Shown here: piece by piece, positions 10,944 through 23,399 of the stretch
How positions within the stretch are numbered: the stretch's first letter is position 1
Layout of the letters: each line of letters begins with the position of its first letter
Origin: Brachypodium distachyon
Taxonomy: Eukaryota > Streptophyta > Magnoliopsida > Poales > Poaceae
Direction: 5' to 3'
Assembly (NCBI RefSeq): GCF_000005505.3
Contig: NC_016132.3
Coordinates: 7,254,001 to 7,318,000, forward strand
DNA: 64,000 nt
Program-made: the position numbers and the translations under genes
The notes under the pieces: model-generated
The model's input: the letters and a program-made list of their open reading frames with translations, nothing else
What the model was told of the DNA's origin: nothing
Databases searched by the model: none

Positions 10944-13900
10944 ATGTCGCTGCGTCCGAACGAGCGGGTGGAGGCGCGGAAGAGCAGCTACAAGTCGACG
11001 GTGGACGCCGATGACGGGCGGCGGCGGCGCGAGGGCGACATGGTGGAGATCCGAAAGAGCCGCCGTGAGGAGAGCCTCCTCAAGAAGCGCCGCGAGGGCC
11101 TCCAAGCCCAGGCCCCCGTCCCCGCAGCCGGCGTCGAGAAGAAGGTGAAGATACCGCACACCCCTGCTCTAATCCCCTCCTGCGCGCCGTTTTGCGTCTT
11201 GTACAGGAGATTTCAGATGAGTTCACAGTTTGAGAAGTGTTTGCTTCTTGTTCAGTACTCCCTCCGTCCCATAATTCTTGTCGAAATATTACATGTATCT
11301 AGACGCTTTCTAGGAATAGATACATCCATTTTTGGGCAAATTTGAGACAAGAATTATGAGACGGAGGGAGTAGATTTTAGTAACTGTTTAGGACGTGAGC
11401 TATGCCCATGGGATATTTGTGCGCCTACGCATTTTTTGTGCGCACTAGTGAGCAGATGCCTACTAGTGTTACATGTGTTGCTTGTAGATTCAAGCAGTAC
11501 CTAGCCTAGTCGTTCCCCGGATCCTGATTAGTGACTCCATTTGTGGGGTTGTAGAACTCTCGATGACATCATTTTGCAGGTCCTATATTAGTCTGCTTCG
11601 ACTGGCACTTTTTTTACATATAATTTTTGAATGTATATATGTTTGGTCGACTGCGACTTGTGGGTTATCTCTGCCAACTCTAGTTTTTCAAATGTTAGGT
11701 CTGCATATGTTTTTAACTGACATATTCGTCGTTTCCATTTTTTAATTACGGTTACATGTTATAGATGCTTAGGTGTATTTTCATGGACCTCTAAAAGCTG
11801 ATTTGAGCAGTTGATCTTGGACTCTCTTTTTTCATTTTCCTTATTTTTCTTTAGACCACCTTTTGTAGGAGGAAAGTTCTTATAGAAGATTACTGATGTT
11901 ATGAACTGTTGGTACAGTATACAATCTTTTTCCTAATTAAATTAGAGATCTAGTGTAGAATATAATATAGGATTGTTAGATCTTAGGTTGCAGAAGCGTT
12001 CTGTGCACTATAAGAAGCTAGATCATTTTGATCTTTACTAATATGTGGGATAGATCTCTTTATGGTTTAGGCGGCAGGCCAGGGTTCACTATTTTTCGTC
12101 TATAAAATTATATTTAAATTTCTCAGTTTGTGCTTCCATGTTTTTATTGTTTAATCAGGAGATTGAACATGTTATGTCTTCTGCATTACGCATTTTATTG
12201 CAGTTGCAGACATGCTCAAGAAGCCAGTACATTGCTGTATCATTATTTTTGCAGATTTATTTGCAATTAAAACATCAACCTCTGTTGTTGATGATTAGTT
12301 TTCTGAGGCATTGAGTTTAATCAGGTCAATGCACTAAAAGTTAAACTTGACGGCTTTGTTTGCTTTTCTGATCCCACTTTTCTTGCTGAACTGCCTAGGT
12401 TTCAGTAGTGCTTGTGAAACCTGGTTCTCCTGTCACATTATTGTGAATTTGTGACTGAGCAGCACAATCTAGCATGCCAGCAGATTTTATTTTGTTTGAC
12501 AATAGATGCTGGATTAATTTCTACCTGATAATAGATGCTATTTGCTTATTTTATTAGGAATGGTTATATATCAGTGTGTTGTTCCGGACATTAGCTATTG
12601 TCACTAAACAGGTCTTCAGATGCTTTTTTGGCTTATCTGGAGCATTACTGGGAAGCTAGCTCAGGCCTTATTCTTACAGACATACAGTAGCCTTTCAGGT
12701 CATGTTGAACCATTCATAGAGTTTTTCCAATTGAGGTCTTTTAATGTCGTGTTAGTGTTTTGCTGTCTGTAACTGTTGTTTTTCATTTGTTGATTGCAAT
12801 ATTATTGAATTTGATTTGATTTAGGTGCTTTTTATCTTTGTCAAAAGTCCAAACCACCTTCTTTTAGAGCAGTGTGCTGCTTCTAGTTCTTTTTTGGGCT
12901 TGATAAATTAACCTCAACATTTGGCTTTCTGATTTAATTTTGTAGCTAGAAAGCCTTCCTGCTATGGTTGCGGGGGTTTATTCAGATGATATTAATCTTC
13001 AGCTTGAGGCGACGACACAGTTCCGCAAATTGCTTTCAATAGGTATACTATACTAACCTTTCAGTTGTTTTTTTATTAGATTTCTTATGAAACTCACCTT
13101 TTATTTCTCTTAGCGAGTGAATATTAACAAGTAATATAACATTTATTGATCAGAGAGGAGCCCTCCAATCGAAGAAGTTATCAAGTCAGGTGTCGTTCCT
13201 CGATTTGTGCAATGTCTTGGCAGAGATGATTTCCCACAACTCCAGGTATGCGTCAACAAAATCTTATTTGTACAATCCAGTGGGTCCCTGAACCAATCAG
13301 ACTTCTTACAGTGGTCTTTTTGAAATTTTTGGTAGTTTGAAGCAGCGTGGGCACTCACAAACATTGCTTCTGGCACATCGGAAAATACAAAGGTTGTCAT
13401 TGATCATGGCGCAGTTCCAATATTTGTGAAGCTTCTTGGGTCTGGTAGTGATGATGTTCGTGAGCAGGTATTGCTCACTTGTTTGGCTAATATTTTCATA
13501 TTGTTGTTTAGTGCTTGCTGGAGTGATAATGTTGTGACTTCTAAAAATGATTTCAAGGCTGTCTGGGCGTTGGGAAATGTTGCTGGCGACTCCCCCAGGT
13601 GCCGTGACCTTGTTCTTGAAAGTGGTGCATTGATGCCTCTGCTCGCACAGTTGAATGAGCATGCTAAACTCTCCATGTTAAGGAATGCCACCTGGACTCT
13701 ATCAAATTTCTGCAGAGGAAAGCCACAACCAGCCTTTGATCAGGTTTTGTAGGGTTGCACATTTTATATCCTTTTGTGGTTTGTATGTAACAGCAGTTCA
13801 TTGATTTGATTCTATTGGTTTCATAGACTAAGCCTGCCCTGCCAGCACTTGCACGACTTATTCATTCCAATGACGAGGAAGTTTTAACTGATGCATGCTG

Positions 13901-16041
13901 GGCTCTCTCGTATCTCTCTGATGGCACCAATGACAAAATCCAATCTGTGATTGACGCTGGTGTCTGTCCCCGGCTTGTGGAACTTCTCCTGTATGTGACA
14001 ACGCTGCATCACAACTTTCTGTTATTTGAATCTATATCGTATTATGTACACTCATTTTATTCTTTCGTTATTCTTAATGACATGAAGGCATCCATCACCC
14101 TCAGTGCTTATACCTGCACTACGAACTGTTGGAAATATAGTTACTGGAGATGACTCACAAACTCAGGTATATCATTCATTTTGTTAGTGTTCTTTAGATT
14201 TGATACATTTTGCAACAACAAAATATCATTATTTTGAGCTCATTGTTCAGAGGATATTATTCTTTTATGCATCAAGTTTGCTATCTTGTATCTAATGTGG
14301 CAAACATTTCGTAAAATCTTTTTTGAATATGAAGTGAATTTGATTGTTGTTTTCAATACTCTTGTTTATAACTTGGTTCCTCACTGTACAACCTTGTTGT
14401 CCTAGCAATTGAATTAAGTCCTTCCTAGTTTGTATCACTATTCATGTAAGATATTCATCTTTCATCTCTGACTTTGTCACAAGTGGCTATTAGTGATTAC
14501 AAATATACAGTTTTTATATTTTGAGATAGCTGAGATGTTGTCTTGCTATACATGTATATGTTGAGCAGTTATCTGTGCAATTTTTCTATTTCATTCAATT
14601 TAAGTTTCGTTCTGTAGTGCATCATTGATCATCAAGCTCTTGCCTGCCTCCTAAGCCTCTTGACACAAAATCACAAGAAAAGCATTAAGAAAGAGGCCTG
14701 CTGGACGGTTTCAAATATTACTGCTGGTAACAAAGATCAGATACAGGTACAGATTTGGCTTGTGGTCACATGGTTTGTTTTCATGTTACACTTATGGTGG
14801 CCTTTGTTAGTTGTAAATACTCATGGTGTTGACTGATTACCGATTCAGTTCGCCAACAGAATGTCTTGTGTAGTGCATATCTATTAAGCCTAGCGTTGCA
14901 TTGTGCTATAATTTGTTAACAGATAGTCTTTCCTACCTGTCGTCTTACTATTAACAGCAAGCTTTCAGGTATAGTTTTCATTTTGTCGCTTTGTATGAAA
15001 TATTGGAACTATTTTTATTTGTCATGTTGGTGGTAGAAAGAATTAAAACGTGCTGGCAACACAAAAGTAAGATGATTAAGAACTAAGAAGCCCTAACCTT
15101 TTGCCTGAATTTTAGTTTGACTAAAATGTCGACTGCAAGTTTTATACAGTAGAAGTGTTTGCTTTCGTTTTGTTATTTTTGGAATGTCCTTATGTATCGT
15201 TTGCACAGGTGACACCGATGTACTTGATGTAGGGATGCAAACGTGATCCTGCGAACGGCCCACTTCTAGTTCGTTTGAAGTGGGACTTTCGCTGGATCCC
15301 GTTTGCATCCCTAACTTTAATGTCCTTAACATAATGGATTAATTAGCATATTGTACTGAAGTCGTTGGTTTAGCTTTTACTAGAACAATTCTATTAGTTG
15401 TGCTAATTATTGATTGCTTACTTTGTAACACTGGTTTGTTAGGCTGTGATAAATGCCGGAATTATTGGTCCTTTGGTACATCTGCTGCAAACAGCAGAGT
15501 TTGATATCAAGAAGGAGGCTGCCTGGGCCATCTCAAATGCTACCTCGGGTGGTTCCCATGATCAAATCAAGTACGTTCTCTCGTTTGTTGTTATTCAGTT
15601 TATTTATATACAATAAAATGTGATTCCTTTTATTTTGAGTTCCATTGGGAGTTGATGTTGTATATGTCTTGTCTATATAGGTATTTGGTCAGCGAGGGTT
15701 GCATCAAGCCATTGTGCGACCTTCTTATTTGCCCAGATTCAAGAATTGTTACAGTTTGTTTGGAGGGTCTTGAGAACATTCTCAAAGTTGGAGAAACAGA
15801 CAAGAATTTGGGTGGTGATGGGAATGTATATGCCCTGATGATTGATGAAGCAGAAGGCCTGGAGAAGATTGAGAACCTGCAGAGTCATGATAACAATGAA
15901 ATTTATGAAAAAGCTGTGAAGATTCTTGAGGCTTACTGGATGGACGAGGAAGACGATGCAATGGGGGGTGCTATGGAAGCTTCTCAAGGTGTTTCCTTTG
16001 ATTTCGGCCAAGGTGGCAACCCTGATTTGAACTTGGGCTAA
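10944..16041 (+). CDS. Importin subunit alpha
   Basis: Ten coding exons read in phase: 10944-11144, 12946-13042, 13154-13245, 13336-13467, 13558-13743, 13827-13990, 14088-14166, 14618-14746, 15443-15570, 15681-16041, giving 522 residues. Exon 1 carries the importin-beta-binding domain (basic [20 protein letters not shown], then LLKKRR). The rest is a run of armadillo repeats with the Trp/Asn ladder that holds nuclear localisation signals ([54 protein letters not shown]). The acidic C-terminal YWMDEEDD and the FDFGQGG ending are typical of plant importin alpha-1. The protein works as cargo adaptor with importin beta in nuclear import. All introns are GT-AG; introns 1 and 9 hold a Stowaway and a hAT-type MITE. 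No disabling change was seen, so the gene looks functional. Confidence 0.95.
11258..11370. mobile_element. Stowaway MITE in importin alpha intron 1
   Basis: CTCCCTCCGTCCCATAATTC and its inverted end (ATGAGACGGAGGGAG) enclose 113 bp, flanked by TA at 11256-11257 and 11371-11372. It is very similar to the copy at 182-294. Confidence 0.92.
15230..15313. mobile_element. Small hAT-type MITE in importin alpha intron
   Basis: TAGGGATGCAAACG at the left is the exact inverse of CGTTTGCATCCCTA at the right; inside, GATCC and GGCCCAC/GTGGG continue the pairing. The element is 84 bp. The 8-bp flanks ACTTGATG and ACTTTAAT agree at 6 of 8 bases, in keeping with an aged hAT target duplication. Confidence 0.7.
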
Positions 16042-16460
16042 ATACAGGTCAGGGTTCTCTCAACCTAACCATGTATTGTTTTTATCTTGTCAATAGTAGG
16101 TTCGTAATTTGTGGCAACACCCATTGACATCAAATTCCTTTTGCAGATTTGATCGATGGTGCTGGTTTCTCGTCGCTGCAGTTCACCATTTGGTCCAGTC
16201 GATGTGTGGGGGGGCGGTCCAATAAGCTTAAAAGATTTCGAATGGGCAATTATTTCCAGCTGGTCCTGGGGTATCATGTCGCACGCAGTGTTTGTAACAG
16301 GATTACAATGGTCATACTTGGGAGTCTGTTTTTTTTTATCAGGCTACTATGTAGGGTTTGCATCTTTAGTATGGTGTGCTATTTTGCTACTGTATAGCCT
16401 GAGTTAAGGTTCTGCAACTCTTGAGAGGCCGTAGTCAACGTTCCTGAATGGTGGTTTGGT
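16042..16460 (+). other. Importin alpha 3'UTR with probable intron
   Basis: Six bases after the stop codon, CAG/GTCAGG (16047/16048) and TTTTGCAG/ATTT (16146/16147) form a plausible 99-bp intron in the 3'UTR. If real, the stop lies less than 55 nt upstream of the junction, so it should not trigger nonsense-mediated decay. Confidence 0.45.
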
Positions 16461-16851
16461 TTTGAGAATCTTCAGGAATGAATAGTTGCAATTCGTACGA
16501 ACTTATGAACCCTAATGCATCCTCTTTTATGTTACATTTTCTCAATTGTTTAGTTCTGTCATTTGCTCAATTATGCTATGTGCGTCGTAGAATCGTAGGA
16601 AGTAACTAAATAATGCTTCAGGAATGAAGGGTTAGAGTTCGTCAGGGGGTATTACATGCAATTTAGTCAATCACGAATCAAGTAATTGTACATTTGATAT
16701 CTCGTACATTTCGAAACAAATTGTTACACATGAGCAAATAATGCTTTGTCGCAAAGCTGAAAGCAATTCTTAAAATTGACAAATGGATAGAGGGATACGT
16801 GTGCAGGACACACACTGTCTCTGCCCGCATTCTCGACTGGGCGCTCAAACT
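16461..16851. other. Convergent intergenic region
   Basis: It separates the 3' end of importin alpha (plus) from the 3' end of the DUF1218 gene (minus). AT-rich, no coding or RNA feature seen; both transcripts should terminate here. Confidence 0.5.
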
Positions 16852-17921
16852 TCAGACAGCCGTGGACACCTTGGTAATGCATCCGGCGTTGCTGGGCTGC
16901 ACTTGGCACGGGGCAGCAGTGATCTCCGGCGCATTCGGCAGCATCGGATGTGGATGTGGGTGTGGTTGTGGGTACGGGTGCGGAGCCGGGTGTGGCGGGT
17001 ACGACACGGGCGGCAGGTGGTGGTGCGGGACGCCCGCGTGTCCCGGGTAGTGGTGTCCGGCGCCGCCGTGATGGCCACGCAGCTTGTGCGCCTGCACGGC
17101 GGTGACATAGACGACGAAGCCGACGACGACGGTGATGAGCCCCAGGATCCCGGCCGCCGCGAACATCCCCGGGCGCACCCGGTGGCACACGGGCCGCGGC
17201 TTCCGCCAGTCGCTGACGTGCCCGGACTCCACCCCGATGCCGATCATCAGCAGCACCTCCGCCAGCCCGAAGCAGATCCTGCACGCATCAATTCGATTCG
17301 TCACTCGATCATCACAGTGTGTCAGCAGCAAAATCAATTTTGCCCAATGCAAGGCATATGGGTTAGTGGCGGTCGATCGACGTACCATGTGACGAAGAAG
17401 AGGCAGCATGTCTGCCAGGGGAGAGTGTTGGGGCCGGTGGAGACGCGGGGGTGGTCCTGGGCGACGGCGTGGGCCGTGGCGGCGGAGTCCGGCGCGGCGA
17501 CGGCGAGCAGCATGTAGGCGTGCACGGCGAACATGGCGACGGCGAGCAGCAGGAAAGCTGCGATGGCGAAGATGAGCGGCGAGCGGCCGCTGCTGTTGTA
17601 GAAGCACACGTCCATCTGCCCCGCGCTCCCCTGCACGGTCATCAGGTAGTTGGACACCTGCAAACCAAAGCAGGCAGGCCAACCCAAGCAAGCATCAGGA
17701 CAAGCTAGCTAGTAAATGAAGCAGTGTGCTGCATTAACGTACTGTACCTCGGAGCGGGAGCCCTCGGCGGCGAGGCAGAGGATGAAGCTGATGAGGCCGC
17801 AGAGCACGGAGAGGCCGACGAGACCCATGGCGATCTGGCCGCCGGACCGCGCCGCGCGCCGGTCATGGGCCTTGCGCAGGGACAGGTCATCGTGCGTCAC
17901 GGGCGCCGCCGCCGGCCGCAT
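16852..17921 (-). CDS. DUF1218 family membrane protein (modifying wall lignin-like)
   Basis: Three exons: 17921-17748, 17657-17386 and 17278-16852, about 290 residues, all with GT-AG junctions and matching phase. Hydrophobic segments give four membrane spans (GLVGLSVLCGLISFILCLAA; LIFAIAAFLLLAVAMFAVHA; CCLFFVTW with ICFGLAEVLLMIGIG; GILGLITVVVGFVVYVTAVQ), with cysteines near the second (DVCFYNSSG), in the conserved DUF1218 order. Arabidopsis members MWL-1/2 affect lignin content; the biochemical role is unknown. The unusual part is the C-terminal tail after the last span: about 50 residues dominated by His and Pro (HHGGAGHHYPGHAGVPHHH, then PHPYPQPHPHPHP), a possible metal-binding region. The start is the first ATG at 17921; no earlier in-frame ATG was seen. 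Confidence 0.88.
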
Positions 17922-18740
17922 TGCCAACTCTCTCTCACTCACTTGCTGCAAAATTAACCTGCTGCTAGTACAAGCGAGACACCTGCAGATTGCTGCTACT
18001 AGCTAGGCTTTGCCTTTTTTTCCGATCGAGCCCGATCACGTATGGTATATATGGTCTCGAGTCTCGACCACGGTGAGACTGGGAATATGTCGTTGCATTG
18101 GTGCGAGAGGAAGGGATTGTGGAAGTAGGTAGGCTTGGGACATGGGACAGACCAGCACGGGAGGAATCCAATCCACGCATCCACATCTCGCTTCCGGCGA
18201 CGCGATCGGGGGTTCCTTGCGCCGTGCCGGGAGAGGAGACATTCCGATTCCTTTCGCCTTTCGTTTCTTTTTCACCACTGATGATGATCGGGGGAGCGCC
18301 CCGCTTACCTTCTTTCCGTAGCGCTGGTTACTTCCTCGCGTTGCCTTTTGGGGGAAAAGCGACCACAAGCGGCATCTGCGCTTTGTACCGCCAACGAGGC
18401 AACCGACAGAGAAAGTGGAGTAATAACTTCTTTTTTTGTAAGGAGGGAAACAAATTAAAAGTTGGAGATTGCTGCCCGTTCGTATGGCACCATCGAATTG
18501 GAGATGTATCCGTGTCCTCTCCCACTGACTCTACGAATTGGTGATGCACAATTGACCGGACCTTTTCACCTCCTTTTAATCGTCACAGACAATGAAAGCA
18601 ATTCATCATCTAAAAAAAAGATGAAAGCAATTCCACCTGCCTTATCCGATAATCCCAATAAAAGGCACCAAGAAACAAATCAATTCGAGAAGAAAAAAGA
18701 AACCATGAAATAGCTGCTAAAAATGGATCGCATGAAATTT
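17922..18740. other. Upstream region of the DUF1218 gene, no gene seen
   Basis: Expected promoter of the minus-strand DUF1218 gene in its first several hundred bases. Open frames on both strands lack family character. The sequence from about 18600 becomes AT-rich spacer. Confidence 0.45.
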
Positions 18741-19581
18741 AGCAAGTAGCCACTGTGAAGGGAAGGATCATGAAGTTCCTATGACCATAATTTGACGCCA
18801 GACCTATACATGCTGGAATGTGATATTCTTTCTTTCCATATGAAACAAGAAATATAAAAAATGACAAGATAACGTCCTTTCAGAGAAGGTACTTTGTAAC
18901 AGCAATTAGAGTAAGTACAGAGATAAATAACCTCTAGGCTAGTACTCTAGTTGGACTCTGAAGATGCGTCACACCAGAAACAGAAAGACTCTGATTATAT
19001 TCTGAAGATGCGGCGACAGAAAATAATCCGAGATTAGATTCCAGGGATGCACCAGTTGAACAAATAGGTAAACATTAGGCAAAACATCCTTGGCTGAGTT
19101 TGGAAATCCTCTTCAAAGGTATTAAATAGCATGCTTCATTCCATACGGAAATCCATTCTTATGCAGGGACACAACTTAAACTTGGTGAATATTTAACTAA
19201 GCATAGCATGTCAAAGGATGTATTATCAAATGTTAAGACAAAAAATGCGAAACATATGATTTTAGAACAGGCTAAGATGTGAAAGTAAACTATATTGCGA
19301 TAAATTAATGGCATGGAACACCGATTAAGCTTTAGTGCCATATAAAACAAAATACATAATAATAAAATGCTCTAAGAGTAAACTTATGTTTTGAAAATAT
19401 GTCCAGTACGATTTGACAAGAAATGACTATCAGTTTACTTAACCAATCCACACACATGCCAAACTGGTACCAGATTGTACGAGTATTTGTTTAGAAAAGC
19501 ATAGAAAGGAAAGAGCTAGCCATAGCAGCGTCCAGAGAACAAAAGTTGTTACAAACAGCATTACAACATATAACAACCAAG
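18741..19581 (-). other. 3' flank of the NUP98 gene
   Basis: AT-rich, non-coding, downstream of the NUP98 stop on the minus strand. The first few hundred bases below 19582 are likely 3'UTR. No terminator can be placed exactly. Confidence 0.45.
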
Positions 19582-22500
19582 CTACAAGGAATCAAATGCG
19601 CCTGCTTCAGCTTCACCAAACCCGTAGGAGCTGAAATGCTTCACTCGGAACTTCCACTCACCCTTAGAAGCATCAAATGAGATGAACTCCGCACCCTGCT
19701 CCTCTGCTTTCTTCACCAGCATGTCCCTGTACTTGTCTACCCTCGGACCCTCCGTATACTGATCGCCTGTCTTCCTGTTAACACACTTGATGTTCAAAAG
19801 AGTCACCACTGCAGCTTTGTTCAGACCCTCACCGACCGGCGGCTTCTTGCTATCGTCCTTGTATACAATCACTTCGCGGTTATTAAATTCCACAATCGAC
19901 TCCAGATCAAGGCCCCTTATGTCAGTTTCTCCCAAGAATTTGATGCTACCATAGGCTTGATGTCCAACAACAAAGTCTCTCACCCGACAGCAGTAGCCTG
20001 GTTCAGCACGCTCCTTGGCAGCAAGCTCCTCTAGACTAGGTTCCGTGAAGTAATCTGCCTGGGAGAGCTTAGGCATGAGCTTTTCAATAGAAGCACCATT
20101 CACTCGCCGTGTCCCAGCCTCAAGCTCACTTGATGCATGGTGGTCATCACGGTACATGCCATTTCCCATTGGACCAGACTGAGTTGGTGACATGAAAGCG
20201 CTATTGCGCTCCCTCCTAACCAAAGCATCTGTTTGTTTGTTTGGATCAGCTGAATCGCTCAGAATTGATTGCCTGTCAACCACATTACGTGAAGGCCATT
20301 GATCGATTGGACGGATTATCAGACTTCTAGGGTTCTCTCTAGGGATTAGAAAAGCATCCGCTTTTGGTGTTGCAGAAGACTCTTCATCATCAGCAAAGAA
20401 TGGAACCTTGCCATCAGATGTCGGATTATATTTCCGTGGCAGCAATTTCATCCTTCTCTGTGACAAATGCCTAGGAACCACCATGGATAATGTTCTGCTT
20501 GCAAGAGGCTTCTCAGCAACCGGCATACTTGATATTCCATATTGGATAGAAGGCGAGGATCCACCATTCCCAATGGACATCTGAGGCATTGCTGGAAGTG
20601 TCCCGAAGGGATTTAAAACAAGGGCCGGCTGCATGACCATATTGGACTGGCTAGTGGTTTGCTGTCCAAATGGGACCAAATTTGTCGTGTTGGAAACAGC
20701 AGGGAATCCACCTGCAGAAGCTTGTTGTGTCTGAGGTTGGAATGAGAACAAGCTTGGAGTTTGACCAGGGGCAGATTGTTGAAACGTTGATGTTAGAAAA
20801 GGTGAAGAACTGCTGCTAAACAACCCTCCAGTCATTCCAAGGTTGGACGTGTTGAATATACCAGCAGAGAAAGCTGAAGTGCTTGATTGCTGGCCAAATG
20901 GCTGTTGCCCAATTGCAGGGGAAGACTGAAACAGCCCAGCTGATTGCGAGTTATTACCGATGGATAAGCCAGTACCAAATGGATTAGTGCTTGTCGATGA
21001 CGTGTTGAACAGCGACGGAGTGGTATTTGCAAACAGAGATGGCGAAGTGTTTGCTGAAAATGCAGAACTGCTTGTTTGTGCAAATTGATTAGCTGTCGGT
21101 GCCGAAAATGGGTTTGAAGGAGCACCAAAACCACCTGATGTAAAGGGAGAGGACTTAGCAAATAGATTCCCTGTTGTTGGTGGATTTGTTTGAAAACTCG
21201 GCTGTGGAGATGCAAAGCTATTTGCCACTGGAGCTACAGAAGTGTTTGGTCCACCTTTGTCTCCACGCTGGTAATCTTCCCACCTTAATTCTTCATGACT
21301 CTTATCTTTGTATGCAGGCATGGCTGATATGGAATCAAGTTTTGCAGCAGGCTGACTACCACTTGTAGCACTGTCAGCATCTGGTGTTTGCACATAAGGC
21401 TGTATTCTGCTTCCTCCAGATTGATTACCATGCGGACCTTGCCCAAATGCCGGTGCTGCAGTCTGCACGCCAAATGGAGAAGTTTGTGCTCCAAAAGGTG
21501 AAGGATTTGTTCCAAAGGGAGTGCTACCAGTTGCAGGTGCTGTTTGTCCAAAAGCTGGTGATGAACCAAAACTAAAAGCACTTGTTGATGTGCCAAATGA
21601 AGGTGTAGTTGAAGCTCCAAAAGCTGGAGCACTACTCACACCAAATGCTGTTGTACTTGAAGATCCAAAACTAGGAGTTGTGTTTGAACCAAACGGCGTG
21701 GAACCAAATGCTGGGGTGCTGGAAGCACCAAATAAGGATGTTGATGTTGAGCCAAATGCTGGGGTGGCTGTGGCACCAAATGATGGCGTTGTCGTGGTGC
21801 CAAAGGCCGGCGTAGTTGTGGCGCCAAAAGTGCTGTTGCCAAATGTTGGTTGCGTTTGCTGGAATGTGCTACCAAAGGGACTAGACTGGCTAGGTGATGA
21901 TCCAAAACCCCCAAAACTTGGCTTTTGTCCAAACAAAGAACCTGCAGAATTTGCAGAGTAGAGTGTTATATCACACGCCGCAAAGGTGCAGGCCTAAAGA
22001 GAAAAGTTAAGAACAATGACATAGTAGCATCTATTAATAAGTATCTATGTGGAACAAATGTGGAATGCGACATTTAAACATTACACAAAAAGATAAATAA
22101 ATGCAGCCAAAACAAAGATAACTACCAAATGAATTGCGATGGTTCTCAGACATAAGCATGTTTCAATGAAGACTACTCCCAGCAGAGGAACTTGCTACCT
22201 TAGGAAATAGGAACTACCAACAACGGTTATAATTTTTAATAGTCGGACAGTGAACTTCCAACTTAAGCACCAGACTATAGTCCAGGTGACACAACCTAAA
22301 AGGTTGCTTTGGCATAGCTTGTTCTGGCCTTTCAGAAAACAAAGTAATAACTGGGAGCTGCAAGATTTATTGTCCGCTTTTCGTTGATAAAACAATCACA
22401 GAGGAGGTGCATGGCCAGTAAAGATCCAGTAATTAGATGTTGCATAACAAAAGGTTGTAGAAGATAAATGCCGAGATCGCGAGCACGGTACAAACCGCTG

Positions 22501-22886
22501 CCAAAGTTGGAGGATGCGGCGCCGAACGCAGGGGTTGGCGATGCGCCAAAGGCGGGCGTGGAGCTCCCGAACGGGGAGGACGACGGGGTGCCGAACGCCG
22601 GCGTGGATGGCTGGCCAAAGCCGCCAGTCGACGCGGCGCCAAACGCAGGGGTGGATGTGGCCCCGAAAGCCGGGGCGGATGTCTGGCCAAAGGGGCTGGT
22701 GGAGGCAGCGCCGAACGGCGAGGCGGTCCCGGTCTGCGCCCCGAAGGCGGGGGTCGGGCTGCCGAAGGGGTTGTTGGCGGGGGCGCTGGTCTGGCCGAAC
22801 GCCGATTGGGCCCCGAATGGGTTGCTTGATGTCTGCCCGAACGCGCTACCGGACGACTGCCCGAATGGATTGGTGGAGCCGAACAT
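19582..22886 (-). CDS. NUP98: Nucleoporin NUP98 (FG/GLEBS/autoproteolytic)
   Basis: Two exons, 22886-22496 and 21941-19582, join in phase to 916 residues. The first 470 or so are FG/GLFG-type repeats (TPAFGA, SPFGQ), the selective barrier of the nuclear pore. A GLEBS-like motif for binding RAE1 lies early in exon 2 (SRIQPYVQTPDADSATSG, AMPAYKDKSHEELRWEDYQ). The last 160 residues form the autoproteolytic domain, starting DYFTEPSLEELAAKE and ending with the scissile KHFSSYGFGE; cleavage between HF and S would release only a 16-residue tail. So this is the NUP98-only form and not the NUP98-NUP96 fusion. The ATG at 22886 is followed directly by FGSTNPFGQ, as in plant orthologues. The 5'UTR holds a 21-base homopolymer of C. 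Confidence 0.93.
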
Positions 22887-22938
22887 GGCCGCTCGGATGG
22901 CGGCGCCGGACGGGGGGGAGGAGATGGGGGGCGGTGGC

Positions 22939-22959
22939 GGGGGGGGGGGGGGGGGGGGG
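22939..22959 (-). repeat. C21 homopolymer in NUP98 5'UTR
   Basis: Twenty-one G on the plus strand, hence C21 in the NUP98 transcript about 53 nt upstream of its ATG, surrounded by further G-rich blocks on the plus strand. Prone to slippage and to G-quadruplex formation on the template strand. Confidence 0.85.
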
Positions 22960-23200
22960 AGGAGATGAGGGGGCGGCGGGGGAGGGGGGAGGAGATGGGG
23001 GATCGGCGGCGGAGGGCTTCTTCCTCGCTAGCCTAGCCTAGCCTTACGCCAGGCGGGCCTTCGGCAATTGTAGTGCTAGTAGTTGGCCGTTACCCAAAAT
23101 TGTTACTTGGGCTAGGCCAAGAAGATGGGGCGGCCCACTTTTAACCTCGACCTAGCCTGGGCTCAATGACTTGAGAATGTAAAGTCAGCCTGGCCCAAAA
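22960..23200 (-). promoter_or_regulatory. NUP98 promoter with site-II motifs
   Basis: GGCCCA occurs at 23132-23137 and 23192-23197, that is TGGGCC on the gene's strand, 250-310 bp upstream of the ATG. The same motif precedes importin alpha, in keeping with shared housekeeping-type regulation of nuclear transport genes. Confidence 0.5.
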
Positions 23201-23399
23201 AGTTTGCACCACCATCATTGTCAATGAGGGAGGTAACTGTCCCCCGTCATTTAGGAAAAAACAATTTATGGAGGTCTGTCACACAGATATTCTAAACAAA
23301 ACAAAAAAAATTCACGGCCGCACAGAGTACAGCCCCCCACAAAAAAATCACTGATTTCTGTAATTTGGGATCTTGGGAGATCGGATATATCGCCAATCT

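Noticed and set aside
21521..21961. Plus-strand frame with repeated PNAGV opposite NUP98
   Set aside because: It is the antisense reading of the FG repeats.
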